Shown: positions 45,620-55,310, counted from the first letter of the stretch. The stretch is 64,000 bases of DNA from Acinetobacter kookii (GCF_900096895.1 NZ_FMYO01000002.1:124001-188000); one strand, 5' to 3'. Made by a program: numbers and translations. Notes: a model not told the origin generated them from the sequence alone.

Positions 45620-47688
45620 TGTCTAAACATACTGTTTTATTTGAACTTGGCTGTGAAGAACTTCCACCAAAAAGCTTAAAAAAATTACGTGATGCCCTTC
45701 AGGCCGAAACCGAAAAAGGCTTAAAGGATGCTGGTCTTGCATTTGACGCAATTGAAGCCTATGCAGCACCACGCCGCCTCGCATTGAAAATTGTCAATGT
45801 TGAAGGCGCACAAGCCGATACACAAAAACGTTTTGACGGCCCTGCGAAACAAGCCGCTTTTGATGCGGAAGGCAAACCAACCAAAGCTTTGGAAGGCTTT
45901 ATGCGTGGTCAGGGCATCACGGTTGATCAAGTTTCGACTTTCCAGGCCGGTAAAGTTGAAAAAGTTTGCTATTTAAAAGATGTCAAAGGTCAAAGCCTGG
46001 ATGTACTTTTACCGCAAATTTTACAAAATGCGTTGGACAACCTGCCAATTGCAAAACGCATGCGTTCTGCGGCCAGCCGTACCGAATTCGTGCGTCCGGT
46101 AAAATGGGTAGTGTTGCTTAAAGACAACGATGTGATTGATGCAACGATTCAAGATCATAAAGCAGGCAAAGTGACTTATGGTCACCGTTTCCATGCGCCT
46201 GAAGCCATTACGCTGAACCATGCTGATGAATATCTGCCTAAATTAAAAGCAGCGCACGTGGTAGCGTCTTTTGAAGAGCGTCAAGCCATCATCGACCAGC
46301 AAGTAAAAGCTTTGGCTGATGAAGTCAATGCGATTGCCATTGTCCCAAGTGACCTGCGTGACGAAGTGACTGCACTGGTGGAATGGCCTGTTGCGTTACG
46401 TGCAAGCTTCGAAGAGCGTTTCCTTGCGGTGCCTCAAGAAGCACTCATCACCACCATGCAGGACAACCAGAAGTATTTCTGTTTGGTAAATAGCGACAAC
46501 AAACTTCAACCTTACTTCATTACCGTGTCAAATATTGAGTCGAAAGACCCGACCCAAATTATTGAAGGTAACGAAAAGGTAGTTCGTCCGCGTTTGTCGG
46601 ATGCGGAATTCTTCTTCCTGCAAGACCAGAAGCAACCGCTGGCATCACGTAAAGAAAAACTGGCCAACATGGTGTTCCAGGCAGAGCTTGGCACACTTTG
46701 GAACAAGTCTGAACGTATTGCGAAACTGGCTGTTGCACTTGCGCCAATTACAGGTGCAAACCCTGCTGATGCTGAAAAAGCAGCCCTGCTTGCAAAATGC
46801 GACTTAACCTCTGAACTGGTTGGTGAATTCCCTGAACTTCAAGGCATCGCGGGTACGTATTACGCGCGCATTGAAGGCGAAAATAATGAAGTTGCGGAAG
46901 CATTAGGCGAACAATACTTACCTAAATTTGCCGGTGACGTTTTACCGAAAACTAAAACTGGTACTACGATTGCCCTTGCCGACCGTTTAGATACCTTGAC
47001 CGGTATTTTCGGTATTGGTCAGGCACCGACAGGTTCGAAAGACCCGTTTGCACTGCGTCGTTCTGCGATTGGTATTTTGCGTTTAGTGACTGAAAACGAG
47101 CTTGATGTTTCAATTGAAGCACTCATCAAGTTGGCTTTAGCGGCTTATGGCGATGTATTGAAAGATCACGATAAGACTTTAGCGGATGCTGTTGCATTCC
47201 TGGAAGGTCGTTACCGTGCCAAATACGAAGACCAGGGCGTTGCTGTTGACGTGATTCAAGCGGTTCAAGCGTTATCACCAAAATCTCCGCTTGATTTTGA
47301 CAAGCGTGTAAACGCAGTAAATCACTTCCGTGCATTGCCTGAATCGGCTGCGCTTGCTGCTGCGAATAAGCGTGTTGCAAACATTCTTGCAAAAGAAGCT
47401 GCGCCTGAAGGAAGCGTCGTTGAAGCGAACTTGGTTGAAGATGCTGAAAAAGCATTATTCGCTGAACTTGCGAAAATTACGCCTGTGGTTGAGCCGTTAT
47501 TTGCTGCCAAAGACTACACAGCTGCGTTGTCTGCTTTAGCTGCCCTGCGTGCGCCTGTAGATGCGTTCTTTGATGGCGTGATGGTGATGGCAGATGATGC
47601 TAACCTAAAAGCAAACCGTTTACGTATGCTTGCTCAGTTACGTGGCTTGTTTACCAAAGTGGCTGATATTTCAGTGTTGCAGCATTAA
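45619..47688 (+). CDS. glyS: Glycyl-tRNA synthetase beta subunit
   Basis: Beta subunit (689 residues) with tRNA-binding and anticodon-recognition domains. It begins [14 protein letters not shown], has the long HD-like and central region with [13 protein letters not shown], and ends in the anticodon-binding domain [16 protein letters not shown] and the [11 protein letters not shown] motif. ATG follows the glyQ stop with one base of overlap. The operon ends in a strong terminator. Confidence 0.97.
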   Translation: MSKHTVLFELGCEELPPKSLKKLRDALQAETEKGLKDAGLAFDAIEAYAAPRRLALKIVNVEGAQADTQKRFDGPAKQAAFDAEGKPTKALEGFMRGQGITVDQVSTFQAGKVEKVCYLKDVKGQSLDVLLPQILQNALDNLPIAKRMRSAASRTEFVRPVKWVVLLKDNDVIDATIQDHKAGKVTYGHRFHAPEAITLNHADEYLPKLKAAHVVASFEERQAIIDQQVKALADEVNAIAIVPSDLRDEVTALVEWPVALRASFEERFLAVPQEALITTMQDNQKYFCLVNSDNKLQPYFITVSNIESKDPTQIIEGNEKVVRPRLSDAEFFFLQDQKQPLASRKEKLANMVFQAELGTLWNKSERIAKLAVALAPITGANPADAEKAALLAKCDLTSELVGEFPELQGIAGTYYARIEGENNEVAEALGEQYLPKFAGDVLPKTKTGTTIALADRLDTLTGIFGIGQAPTGSKDPFALRRSAIGILRLVTENELDVSIEALIKLALAAYGDVLKDHDKTLADAVAFLEGRYRAKYEDQGVAVDVIQAVQALSPKSPLDFDKRVNAVNHFRALPESAALAAANKRVANILAKEAAPEGSVVEANLVEDAEKALFAELAKITPVVEPLFAAKDYTAALSALAALRAPVDAFFDGVMVMADDANLKANRLRMLAQLRGLFTKVADISVLQH

Positions 47689-47702
47689 GTTCTGATTAAT
47701 TC

Positions 47703-47731
47703 AAAAAACCCGCTTTAGAGCGGGTTTTTTA
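47703..47731. terminator. glyQS terminator (bidirectional)
   Basis: AAAACCCGCT pairs with AGCGGGTTTT around TTAG, with T-run and A-run flanks. The stop codon and last four codons of the minus-strand HEPN-like gene lie within it. Confidence 0.9.
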
Positions 47732-48665
47732 TTTCATATTTTTCATCAATTTCAGCCATTAGGCTTTTGAAATAGTCATTTTTTTCATCAAGATAAAAAT
47801 TATATATACGTGCCGCCTGATCATCATTCTCTAGCATTGATTTTCTCATTAACTCAATTGCGACTAGATAATCTTCAATTTCATTAAACCAATATTCGTT
47901 CTGTAATAATCTATTTTCGAGAGACTTTTTCAAGTCAACATATTGCTCTTGGATATGATTTAGAGCCGTATAAGCAAAGAGCTTATTCTGCTCATCATAA
48001 ATACTATGAATTTTTTCATACCAATAAGAAATCGGCAGCAAGTCAACTAATTTTTCATTTTCAAATTTCTTTTTAACTTCATTTTCCATAACAATTATTT
48101 CTTTATTTAGTCTTTTCAACAGAACTATTACTTCATCTAGTTGCTTCTTAAGTAATTTATGAATAGAAATTTCTTCATAAACAGTATGTTCTGCCTTTTT
48201 TGAATATCTCAATAAGTCAAAACCTAATTTATTAATAGTGATACGAGAAATAAAATTGTTAAATTCATTCTTTTCTTTCTCGCTTCTTCCTCCTTCATTA
48301 TTTAGAACTGTATGACCAATCGAAGCATTCCTAACCTTACGGATCTTTTTTAGCTCACTAGTTGTTTCCCACTGAACTTCGAATACTTCATATAGATGCT
48401 TCAAACTATCTTGTTGAAGAATAAAACATTGCAAAATTCCATAGCAATAAATGTATTTCAGCCCTGTTTCTTCAGGGAAATCTGTTTGCAAATAATCCTT
48501 AAAGGCTATGAAAGTATCTCCTAATACATCTAAAGCACTACATAGCATCCACCACTTGTGCTTATTATTTAATAATGTGTAATGAAGAACTCCACGATTA
48601 ATATGATCACGCAGCTGATCTTCTAAATTTTCTATTTGATCTAAAGAGTCTAGTAGGTGATCCAT
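47715..48665 (-). CDS. HEPN-like hypothetical protein
   Basis: A 316-residue all-helical, charged protein with no hydrophobic membrane segments. It contains R112-N-x4-H118 in RNASIGH, the R-x4-6-H (Arg-Asn...His) signature of HEPN-domain ribonucleases, placed in a helical region after KIRKVR. HEPN proteins are common in toxin-antitoxin and anti-phage systems. No partner gene such as a nucleotidyltransferase is adjacent. The gene is AT-rich and its last residues are encoded by the glyS terminator, suggesting insertion next to that site. Function is inferred only from the motif. Confidence 0.6.
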   Translation of the reverse strand: MDHLLDSLDQIENLEDQLRDHINRGVLHYTLLNNKHKWWMLCSALDVLGDTFIAFKDYLQTDFPEETGLKYIYCYGILQCFILQQDSLKHLYEVFEVQWETTSELKKIRKVRNASIGHTVLNNEGGRSEKEKNEFNNFISRITINKLGFDLLRYSKKAEHTVYEEISIHKLLKKQLDEVIVLLKRLNKEIIVMENEVKKKFENEKLVDLLPISYWYEKIHSIYDEQNKLFAYTALNHIQEQYVDLKKSLENRLLQNEYWFNEIEDYLVAIELMRKSMLENDDQAARIYNFYLDEKNDYFKSLMAEIDEKYEIKNPL

Positions 48666-48776
48666 ATTTATATCTATAGGAATATAGTATTGTTTAAAAA
48701 TTAGTTTTTAGATCATAGGCAATTTCATCTGAATTTCATATACTCAAACCAACAACACTCAACAAGAAAGAATCAC

Positions 48777-49166
48777 ATGAAACTTAAAATGCTTATTTTG
48801 ACTGGTCTTGCGAGTATTGCTGTTACGGCGTGTACCACTGCTCCCACTATTCCCACCCTTGAAACGGGTGTCCTACAAGAAGTTCAGAATCTGGAAGTCT
48901 ATCCAAACACCATTGACAACAAAGCCAAACTAACCAAATTTACCAACAAGTGCATGATCGAATTTACCGGCAACCTGCCAGCCGGCAAAGCCATAGAACA
49001 CTGGTCATTTAAAGGCAATACACTCATCACGGGCAGCTCGACCGTGTTTGCTACAGATGGTACAAGTACAGCCACTAACTTTGAGCTGAATGATGCTACA
49101 GTGCAAAAAAACTTCCTTGCGCTACGCCATTATTTTCATAAAGATGCTTTAGCACAATGTAACTAA
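48777..49166 (+). CDS. Small putative lipoprotein
   Basis: A 129-residue exported protein. The signal sequence MLILTGLASIAVTAC carries a lipobox ending at Cys19. The mature part is predicted to be a small beta-rich domain, ending RHYFHKDALAQCN with one cysteine. I recognise no family. AAGAAAGAATCAC upstream gives a weak ribosome binding site. It is a single-gene unit followed by a hairpin at 49185-49218. Confidence 0.7.
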   Translation: MKLKMLILTGLASIAVTACTTAPTIPTLETGVLQEVQNLEVYPNTIDNKAKLTKFTNKCMIEFTGNLPAGKAIEHWSFKGNTLITGSSTVFATDGTSTATNFELNDATVQKNFLALRHYFHKDALAQCN

Positions 49167-49537
49167 TGCCTGACTCATACACCCAGAATCACTGATTCTA
49201 TATGGATTCGGTGATTCTTCTTCCCCTTCAATAAAAAGTCTTTCATTCGCTTCATTTCCATTCAAATACCGCTCATCTGTATTTACTCTAAAGTGTTACA
49301 TATCAATACTTTGTATCCAGGGAAATTTATTTTTTTTTTGAAATTTTTTTTAAATTCAAAAACTAAAAAAGAATAGCCAAAAATCACATTCACATATTTG
49401 TCCAGATTGTTAATTCGTTGTTGCTAAAACGTTGGAATTTATTCTTAAATTCAAAATTTAGAAATTGGACCGATTAAGATAGTGATCTTATAACTCGGTA
49501 AACACTCGAGTTTTATCATGCAAGGATAAATCGAGCT
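49167..49537. other. Intergenic region
   Basis: A 371-bp AT-rich region with the terminator at 49185-49218 and a T/A-rich stretch (around 49325-49380), plus the promoter region for the next secreted protein. No gene or clear repeat is recognised. Confidence 0.5.
49185..49218 (+). terminator. Terminator-like hairpin after the small lipoprotein gene
   Basis: AGAATCAC pairs with GTGATTCT around an inner partial stem (GATTC...GATTC-like); followed by TCTTC. Imperfect. Confidence 0.4.
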
Positions 49538-49873
49538 ATGAAAACAATCAGAACAATGTTGATTAGCACTGCACTTTTAGCTTGTACTCCCCTTTTCGCC
49601 AACCCAACCCCCAACGCAGCTTCAGAGCTAAAAGCAAAAGACAGTGAGCAAAATACTGCTGATAAAGCGGAAAATGTTAATCAAGAGATGAATCAAACTC
49701 AAACTGCGGACGAAAACTTTGTCAGTAAAAATTCACAACAGAGCACGGATAACAACGGTTCACACCCGAGCAATATGGATATTAACGGTAAAACGCATGC
49801 AGAGCTGGGCATCTATTCAGGAAGAATATATTCAGGATTTACGATTAAAACGCCGAATCAGTATGAAGAATAA
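49538..49873 (+). CDS. Secreted small protein, unknown function
   Basis: A 111-residue exported protein: a cleavable signal (MLISTALLACTPLFA, cleavage after about residue 21), then a low-complexity, glutamine/asparagine/serine-rich mature part ending with a more structured GIYSGRIYSGFTIKT segment. No family is recognised. Its signal peptide resembles that of the neighbour at 50069, so the two may be paralogues. It has its own terminator. Confidence 0.65.
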   Translation: MKTIRTMLISTALLACTPLFANPTPNAASELKAKDSEQNTADKAENVNQEMNQTQTADENFVSKNSQQSTDNNGSHPSNMDINGKTHAELGIYSGRIYSGFTIKTPNQYEE

Positions 49874-49894
49874 ATTCATCTCTCAGATCTCGTG

Positions 49895-49922
49895 AAAAAA
49901 GCTCATGTCAATGGGCTTTTTT
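49895..49922 (+). terminator. Terminator after the secreted small protein
   Basis: AAAAAAGCTCAT pairs with ATGGGCTTTTTT across GTCA; one G-T pair. Confidence 0.8.
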
Positions 49923-50068
49923 CTTGCCTCATGAATCCTAGATTGATCTTAAATGTAATAAATCTGTATTAATTTCGCCACATTTCACGTTTTCTCCTCA
50001 ATTCATTCTTAAAATAAAATCAAATAGAACAGATTAAACGCATTACCAAAACAGGAATAAAACCCACA

Positions 50069-50500
50069 ATGAAAATGATGAAAACGGTATTAGTGACCAG
50101 TGCAATTTTGCTCTCTACTCCACTTTGGGCTCAAACAGGCACAGCCACTCCTGACAGCACTTCAGAGCACAATCAGTCTGCACCCTATGGAGACAACCCT
50201 AATATCTTTAAAGTGCTCGGTCATAAGGCACAGCAGAAGGTTCAGAACACGGTGGAAAAGGTGGATACTGCTGCGCAAAAAGGGATCGCCAAGGTAAAAC
50301 CGAAAGTAGAACATGCGTGGGAAGAAACCAAAGACTTTGCCACTGAAAAATCGGCCATTGCCAAAGAAAAGTCACAACACGCAGCAGCCACGGTCAATCA
50401 TAAAATAAATGAAACCAAGGATAATATTATTGGCAGTCCAAATGATCAGCCCGCACCGATTATTTCTCACCCGCTAAGCGAATCTTCAACCAATAATTAA
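50069..50500 (+). CDS. Secreted amphipathic helical protein (LEA/apolipoprotein-like)
   Basis: A 143-residue exported protein with signal MKTVLVTSAILLSTPLWA. The mature part (about 60-120) is one long amphipathic helix rich in Lys, Glu and Ala (KVQNTVEKVDTAAQKGIAKV and similar), resembling LEA-like or YtxH/CsbD-type stress proteins. It probably resides in the periplasm; the function is inferred only by composition. It may be a paralogue of the 49538 protein in its N-terminus. AGGAAT precedes the ATG. Confidence 0.65.
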   Translation: MKMMKTVLVTSAILLSTPLWAQTGTATPDSTSEHNQSAPYGDNPNIFKVLGHKAQQKVQNTVEKVDTAAQKGIAKVKPKVEHAWEETKDFATEKSAIAKEKSQHAAATVNHKINETKDNIIGSPNDQPAPIISHPLSESSTNN

Positions 50501-50589
50501 TTTGCAGCTGCATATGACTGGCTGCTCAAGTACAAGTGGCATAGGTAAAACCAAGCCCAATTTATAAATCAAGCTGACTATAAGCAATC

Positions 50590-50613
50590 AGCCTCTCATA
50601 GAGAGGCTTTTTT
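50590..50613. terminator. Terminator between the helical protein and the 2-hydroxyacid dehydrogenase
   Basis: AGCCTCTC-ATA-GAGAGGCT followed by TTTTT; placed between convergent genes. Confidence 0.85.
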
Positions 50614-50621
50614 AATACAGA

Positions 50622-51575
50622 TTAATTGACCTGTCGAATCGGCTGTCCTGCTTTAAAAGCCTGCACGTTCTGCTGCATCTGCTGCACAATCCGTTGCCGT
50701 GCATCCACACTGCCCCATGCACTGTGCGGAGTAATAATCAGGTTGGGAATGTCATCGGCCAAAAGTACATTTCCGTCTTTAGGCGGTTCCACCGTAAGCA
50801 CATCGGTGGCAGCACCGGCAATTTTGCCCTGGCGTAAGGCTTCGGCAAGGGCGGCTTCATCAACGATTCCACCACGTGCACAGTTAATTAGAAATGCGCT
50901 CGGTTTCATGGCATCGAAGGCGTGGGCATCAATTAAATTGTGGGTGTCTTCAGTTAAAGGACAATGCAGGCTCAGGAAATCGACTTGGGGCAATAAATCT
51001 GCAAAAGGAATTCGACTGGCATCAGCTGGACGGTTCGGCAATGACCCGACCAAGACCTTCATGCCAAAAGCATCCGCCAGCTTCGCCACAGCCTGTCCCA
51101 GTTCACCATAACCGACAATACCCAGCGTTTTGCCGGACAGTTCGATAATCGGGAAATCCAGCAGACAGAATTGCGAAGCCTTATTCCACTCGCCTTGCTT
51201 TACGGCATGGTCGTATTTGAGTAATGAGGTTGCCAAAGCCAGCATCAAGCTTAACGTATGCTGAGCCACTGCGGCAGTGCCATAACCCTGACAGTTGCAC
51301 ACCACAATGCCCTGCTTACGTGCCTGAACCAGATCAATATTATTGGTGCCGGTTGCGGAAATTAAAATCAGTTTGAGATTGGGACATTGCTGCATGGTCG
51401 CTGCATCGACCACGACTTTATTACTGATAATGACCTCTGCCTCCTGCACTCGCTCGAGGAGCTGTGCCGGAGTCGTCGCTGGAAAAAGTGTCAGCTCATC
51501 AAATACAGTTTCAAGCTGACTGAAATCCAGATCATTTTTATCCAGCGATTCATAATCTAAAAATACGGCTTTCAT
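50622..51575 (-). CDS. D-isomer-specific 2-hydroxyacid dehydrogenase
   Basis: About 317 residues, cytoplasmic. It has an NAD-binding motif IVGYGELGQAVAKLADAFG, and the catalytic Arg of the family is expected in the TGTNNIDLVQAR segment. A conserved NCARGGIVDE motif and the terminal HSAWGS with the catalytic His follow. It is probably a glycerate/hydroxypyruvate reductase or related enzyme; the specific substrate is not readable. The start is set at ATG 51575, preceded by AAGGAAA; the longer frame to 51656 has no ribosome binding site. Confidence 0.88.
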   Translation of the reverse strand: MKAVFLDYESLDKNDLDFSQLETVFDELTLFPATTPAQLLERVQEAEVIISNKVVVDAATMQQCPNLKLILISATGTNNIDLVQARKQGIVVCNCQGYGTAAVAQHTLSLMLALATSLLKYDHAVKQGEWNKASQFCLLDFPIIELSGKTLGIVGYGELGQAVAKLADAFGMKVLVGSLPNRPADASRIPFADLLPQVDFLSLHCPLTEDTHNLIDAHAFDAMKPSAFLINCARGGIVDEAALAEALRQGKIAGAATDVLTVEPPKDGNVLLADDIPNLIITPHSAWGSVDARQRIVQQMQQNVQAFKAGQPIRQVN

Positions 51576-51679
51576 GCTGCTTTCCTTGGCTGAGTTTGAT
51601 GAATATCTAAAAATTATTGCCCAGACATTAAAAGCCAGTTTTACATTCTTTTTCAACCAAATTTAGAGATTAAAAATAC

Positions 51680-51702
51680 AAAACCCACTATTTGGTGGGT
51701 TT
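51680..51702 (-). terminator. Terminator overlapping the end of the 51688 gene
   Basis: AAACCCAC-TATTTG-GTGGGTTT, with A- and T-rich flanks; the stop codon of the minus-strand small gene lies inside. Confidence 0.7.
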
Positions 51703-51885
51703 GTTGATATGCAGTTGAATTGACTTGCGGATTGCATAGAACACATAGATTGCCAGAACAAACACGACAAGCATGCCCCCGCCCATAATGATATAAGTCG
51801 GATATAGACTGTGTGCAAAAGTATAGGAAGGTATGGATATAGAGATGAGGGTTAAAAGTACAGCCGGTATAAAATCACGTTTCAT
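51688..51885 (-). CDS. Small membrane protein
   Basis: A 65-residue protein: an N-terminal hydrophobic, signal-like segment (VLLTLISISIPSYTFAHS) and a second membrane helix (GGGMLVVFVLAIYVFYAI) followed by a basic tail. It is probably a small inner-membrane protein with its N-terminus exported. Unknown function. Its last residues (NKPTK) are encoded by a terminator hairpin. Confidence 0.55.
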   Translation of the reverse strand: MKRDFIPAVLLTLISISIPSYTFAHSLYPTYIIMGGGMLVVFVLAIYVFYAIRKSIQLHINKPTK

Positions 51886-52028
51886 CCTTAAGCACCCGTT
51901 ATTTGTTTATTGTTTAATTTTGAGTCATGAGAACTTGCCTTACCGCTCTATCTTAGACCGATTTAAAGATAAAGCAAGTGATCAAAATTAAAACAAATCG
52001 GGCATATGCTCAACCCTGAATCTGTAGG

Positions 52029-53309
52029 TTATAGGGCAGATACCGGTTCAGGCTGGGTCACAAATTGCGCCGTTTGCGGAGTATCTTCCAAGAACTCATG
52101 ACTGCCATATTCGTTATTGCTCAAGTTTAAATGCTTATAACTGAGCAGATAAAAATCACTATATTTTTTAATGACCAAGGGATGCATACCGGCTGTTAAG
52201 GCGTCCTGTTCCCTGAACAATTTCATCACCTGCCGGTCATTCATGGCCACAATATAACGTTCATCATTCAATGCAATTTGTACCAGTCCACTGCCTTTGG
52301 CAAAGATTGGAATCAGAAATTTATGGTTCAGGGCAATGGCACTGGCGGCATAGCTTTCAATCTTCTGGCTAATCACATTAAATACCAGTCCATGACCAAA
52401 ACAGTCCAATAACTGGCTACGACTTTCCTGCGGCAAATTGACCTGTATGCCCAGTTTCAATAGATCTTGCTGACTGACCTGTTTATTGCGCAGCAATTCC
52501 CTGAGTAAATTGTTTTTGAGCTTGGCATCAAAAAACTGGCTGTCCAGCTGCAAATCATTATTGACCAGAATGGAACCCAAGGCATTGCGGTGCCGGGGCA
52601 ACAAGTTTTCAATGACTTTGCGATAGTAAAACTTGCTGTTTTTTTTCACCTGACGGATTTTGCGGTAAAAATAGATGGCATCAAACTTGTGCAGCAGAAA
52701 GTCACGCAACAATTCCGAGCTGGCCAGAACTGCAATGGCATCGTGTCCGGTGAAAGGCAGGTTCAGGGTCTGAATTTTTGGCAGCACCTGTTCCAGTTTT
52801 AAATAATGCGCACGGTCTTCCGGACAATAAGGATCATAGACCACAATATATTCACGTTCAGCTGCAACATCCTGTGGCTGAATGTGCATATTGGCATTCT
52901 GTTCAGGATCAAAGAACATGTTGTAGCGCGGGTCTTCGACATCTTTAGGATTGATGGAATACTGCGGCACCAGAGCCACCACGCGTTTTAAATCCAGCAG
53001 GTTGGAATACTTGATGACCGCATATCCGCCCATGGAACCGCCATAGCCAATACGGGTTTTAAACGGCGCAATCAGTTCCTGAATCTGGGCAAACATCACG
53101 CGCATTGAACTTTCAGGAAACCAGGATTTCTGCTTGGGCATGATGCCAATTACATTAAAGTCATATTTATGCAGGGATTTTTCGGCATTAATCGATAGTC
53201 CTTTGGCCCGGGTAATTAAATCGCCAAAAGAGAAAATCAGTTCATCCGATGAGCCTTTAAGAAAGATTGCACGAATTTGTTCGTCTTCAAAAATAATGTG
53301 TTTATCCAT
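52029..53309 (-). CDS. Alpha/beta-hydrolase family protein with GGSMGG nucleophile motif
   Basis: About 426 residues (444 if the GTG at 53363 is the start; both starts are possible, with weak SD evidence). The N-terminal half has a hydrolase core with GYGGSMGGYAVIKYS (nucleophile Ser) and LPFTGHDAIAV with a likely catalytic His. The C-terminal half is a helical and beta segment of unknown type. Such hydrolases are often adjacent to or fused with polysaccharide or glycosyltransferase genes, but no glycan locus is here. Substrate unknown. Confidence 0.75.
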   Translation of the reverse strand: MDKHIIFEDEQIRAIFLKGSSDELIFSFGDLITRAKGLSINAEKSLHKYDFNVIGIMPKQKSWFPESSMRVMFAQIQELIAPFKTRIGYGGSMGGYAVIKYSNLLDLKRVVALVPQYSINPKDVEDPRYNMFFDPEQNANMHIQPQDVAAEREYIVVYDPYCPEDRAHYLKLEQVLPKIQTLNLPFTGHDAIAVLASSELLRDFLLHKFDAIYFYRKIRQVKKNSKFYYRKVIENLLPRHRNALGSILVNNDLQLDSQFFDAKLKNNLLRELLRNKQVSQQDLLKLGIQVNLPQESRSQLLDCFGHGLVFNVISQKIESYAASAIALNHKFLIPIFAKGSGLVQIALNDERYIVAMNDRQVMKLFREQDALTAGMHPLVIKKYSDFYLLSYKHLNLSNNEYGSHEFLEDTPQTAQFVTQPEPVSAL

Positions 53310-53429
53310 TTCCACACCGAAGCAAATCGGCCCTTTATCAGATTCAATACTACAAATAGACACCTTGCCTATTTACGAAAAGCGACTATGTTATTTTATA
53401 GATGCCATGAAGATTAAAAAGCGCAAAAT

Positions 53430-54212
53430 ATGACACAATCACTTCATCCTGCTGCTCAAAAAGGCTTCAGTTCTGCTGCTGAACTTTATCAACAAGTTCG
53501 GCCGAGTTATCCACAAGACATCGTCCATTGGCTACGCGATCAGCTCCAACTGGATGAACAGTCGCAGGTGGTTGATCTGGGTGCGGGCACTGGCAAATTC
53601 TTACCTTATTTAAAACAGCTGACCTCACACATCATTGCCATTGAGCCAATTCAGGCCATGCTGGCACAATTGCAACATGCCTATCCCGACATTCAAACGC
53701 TGCAGGCATCGAGTGAATCTCTGCCGTTAACGGCACATAGTATAGATGCTGTGGTCTGCGCACAATCCTTTCACTGGTTTGCCAATCTTGAATCATTAAG
53801 GCAAATTCATCAAGCGCTCAAACCGTCCGGGCATCTGGCACTAATCTGGAATCAGCGCGATGTTCAGGTCGACTGGGTCAAAGCGCTGGCAGACCGCATT
53901 CAACCTCTGGAGGGCAATACGCCACGTTATCACAGCGGCCAATGGAAAAAGGTCTTTGAACAGCAAGCACTGTTTCAGTTGGCAAATACCGAAACGTTTC
54001 AGCAGCAGCATGTTGGCACTGTGGAACAGGTGGTGTCCAAACGCCTGCTCTCTACCAGTTTTATTGCCACCCTGTCCGCACAAGAACAGCAGCAGTTAAA
54101 AGCTGAATTTGAACAGATCGTTTTAGAGTATACAGGCAAGCATCCCCAAGATGAAATTGCATTCCCCTATGTGACCTATGCCTATGACTTTAAAAAAATT
54201 GATCAGAAATAA
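53430..54212 (+). CDS. Class I SAM-dependent methyltransferase
   Basis: A 260-residue methyltransferase. Motif I is VVDLGAGTGKFLPYL (about 47-61). The acidic motif II lies in IAIEPIQAML, and motif III/IV surrounds AVVCAQSFHWFANLESLRQI, with LALIWNQRD near 130. The HWF motif is seen in small-molecule methyltransferases of the UbiE/YcgJ-like kind. The substrate is unknown. It is divergent from the hydrolase gene and possibly co-transcribed with the lipoprotein 11 bp downstream. Confidence 0.88.
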   Translation: MTQSLHPAAQKGFSSAAELYQQVRPSYPQDIVHWLRDQLQLDEQSQVVDLGAGTGKFLPYLKQLTSHIIAIEPIQAMLAQLQHAYPDIQTLQASSESLPLTAHSIDAVVCAQSFHWFANLESLRQIHQALKPSGHLALIWNQRDVQVDWVKALADRIQPLEGNTPRYHSGQWKKVFEQQALFQLANTETFQQQHVGTVEQVVSKRLLSTSFIATLSAQEQQQLKAEFEQIVLEYTGKHPQDEIAFPYVTYAYDFKKIDQK

Positions 54213-54223
54213 AGGAACCCATC

Positions 54224-54838
54224 ATGATAAAACTTCAACTCAAACACTGTGGTCTTCCTGTTTTACTGTGCTCAAGTGTACTGATGAGTGCCTGTGATCG
54301 TAAGCCAGATACCGTATCTCAAGGTGACAAGATTCAGCTTGAAGATAAGGTCATGCAGGAACTGATTACCGAACCAGTAAAAACGTTCCCACAAACCCCG
54401 GATGATCAACATGATATTGCCTTACTGACCGACTTCGACCAGCGTTTCAGCCAAATGAGTGACGAGATGGAAGATGAACTGGTCAAAATGGAGGATCAGG
54501 GTACACTGACGGATGAATTTGCCTATAACCGTAAACGTGACAATATTTACTCGGCTTTAACCATGCTCAAAGAACTGGATTTGAAAACCGAGCAAGGGCG
54601 TTATATTCAAGGGCTGATGGCAGAATACTGGCAGAATCAGGCCAAATTCTATGATGAAAACAAAGAAAAAACAGCAGAGCCGATTAAAAATTCAGCAAAT
54701 CAAACCAAAGGCTTGGGTGAATTTTTACATGCCCAGGAACAGCTGGAACACTGGCAATCCCAATATCCGGACATGAATCAGGCCCAAGCAAAAAAAGCTG
54801 AGGCAGCCAAATCCGAAACCACTGAATCTGGCTACTAA
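54224..54838 (+). CDS. Putative lipoprotein, helical
   Basis: A 204-residue exported protein with a lipobox near Cys24 (SSVLMSACDRK). The mature part is highly charged and helical (MSDEMEDELVKMEDQ; GRYIQGLMAEYWQNQAK), ending in a Lys/Ala/Glu-rich tail. It is probably an envelope lipoprotein of unknown function. AAAGGAACC precedes the ATG. It follows the methyltransferase closely and may be in the same transcript. Confidence 0.75.
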   Translation: MIKLQLKHCGLPVLLCSSVLMSACDRKPDTVSQGDKIQLEDKVMQELITEPVKTFPQTPDDQHDIALLTDFDQRFSQMSDEMEDELVKMEDQGTLTDEFAYNRKRDNIYSALTMLKELDLKTEQGRYIQGLMAEYWQNQAKFYDENKEKTAEPIKNSANQTKGLGEFLHAQEQLEHWQSQYPDMNQAQAKKAEAAKSETTESGY

Positions 54839-54902
54839 AATTGCGGGCATAAAAAAGGGATCTTGTAATCCCTTGATCTTTTAACCGCAGGTTTCAGCAT
54901 GA

Positions 54903-55310
54903 CTAAGGTCGTTCATTATATTGTGGCAGGCCATCACAGATGCTATCCCACTCGGCCTTGGACGCCACAAAAATATGTTGCGTTGGCTTTTGCTGCAGCG
55001 GTGTATCCAGCGTATCGATTCTCAGGCGATACAAATCAGGGGTATCGGTTTTAATGCTGATAATCGGCGAGCCACAATCGCTACAGAAACAGCGCTGCGT
55101 GGTTTCGCTGGACTGAAACTTTTTCAGTAAATGTTCACCTTGCACAATGTGAAAATCGGCTTTTCGAATCGGTGCATTGGTGGCAAAGGCGCTGCCATTG
55201 GCCTTACGGCAACGCTGGCAATGGCATTGCACGATGTCGCCAATTTCGCCCCGAATTTCATAGCGCAAACCGCCACACAAACAACTTCCTGTATATCGCT
55301 TTTGTTCAGA
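54903..55310 (-). CDS. GFA-family (glutathione-dependent formaldehyde-activating-like) zinc protein
   Basis: About 135 residues. The GFA pattern is clear: GSCLCGGLRYE near the N-terminus, CHCQRCRKANGSAFATN, and CFCSDCGSPI with the zinc-binding cysteines. The family binds zinc through these cysteines; the formaldehyde link is known only from Gfa of Paracoccus, and most homologues lack a proven substrate. The start is set at ATG 55310; a start at 55334 adds eight residues. Confidence 0.88.
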   Translation of the reverse strand, partial: SEQKRYTGSCLCGGLRYEIRGEIGDIVQCHCQRCRKANGSAFATNAPIRKADFHIVQGEHLLKKFQSSETTQRCFCSDCGSPIISIKTDTPDLYRLRIDTLDTPLQQKPTQHIFVASKAEWDSICDGLPQYNERP

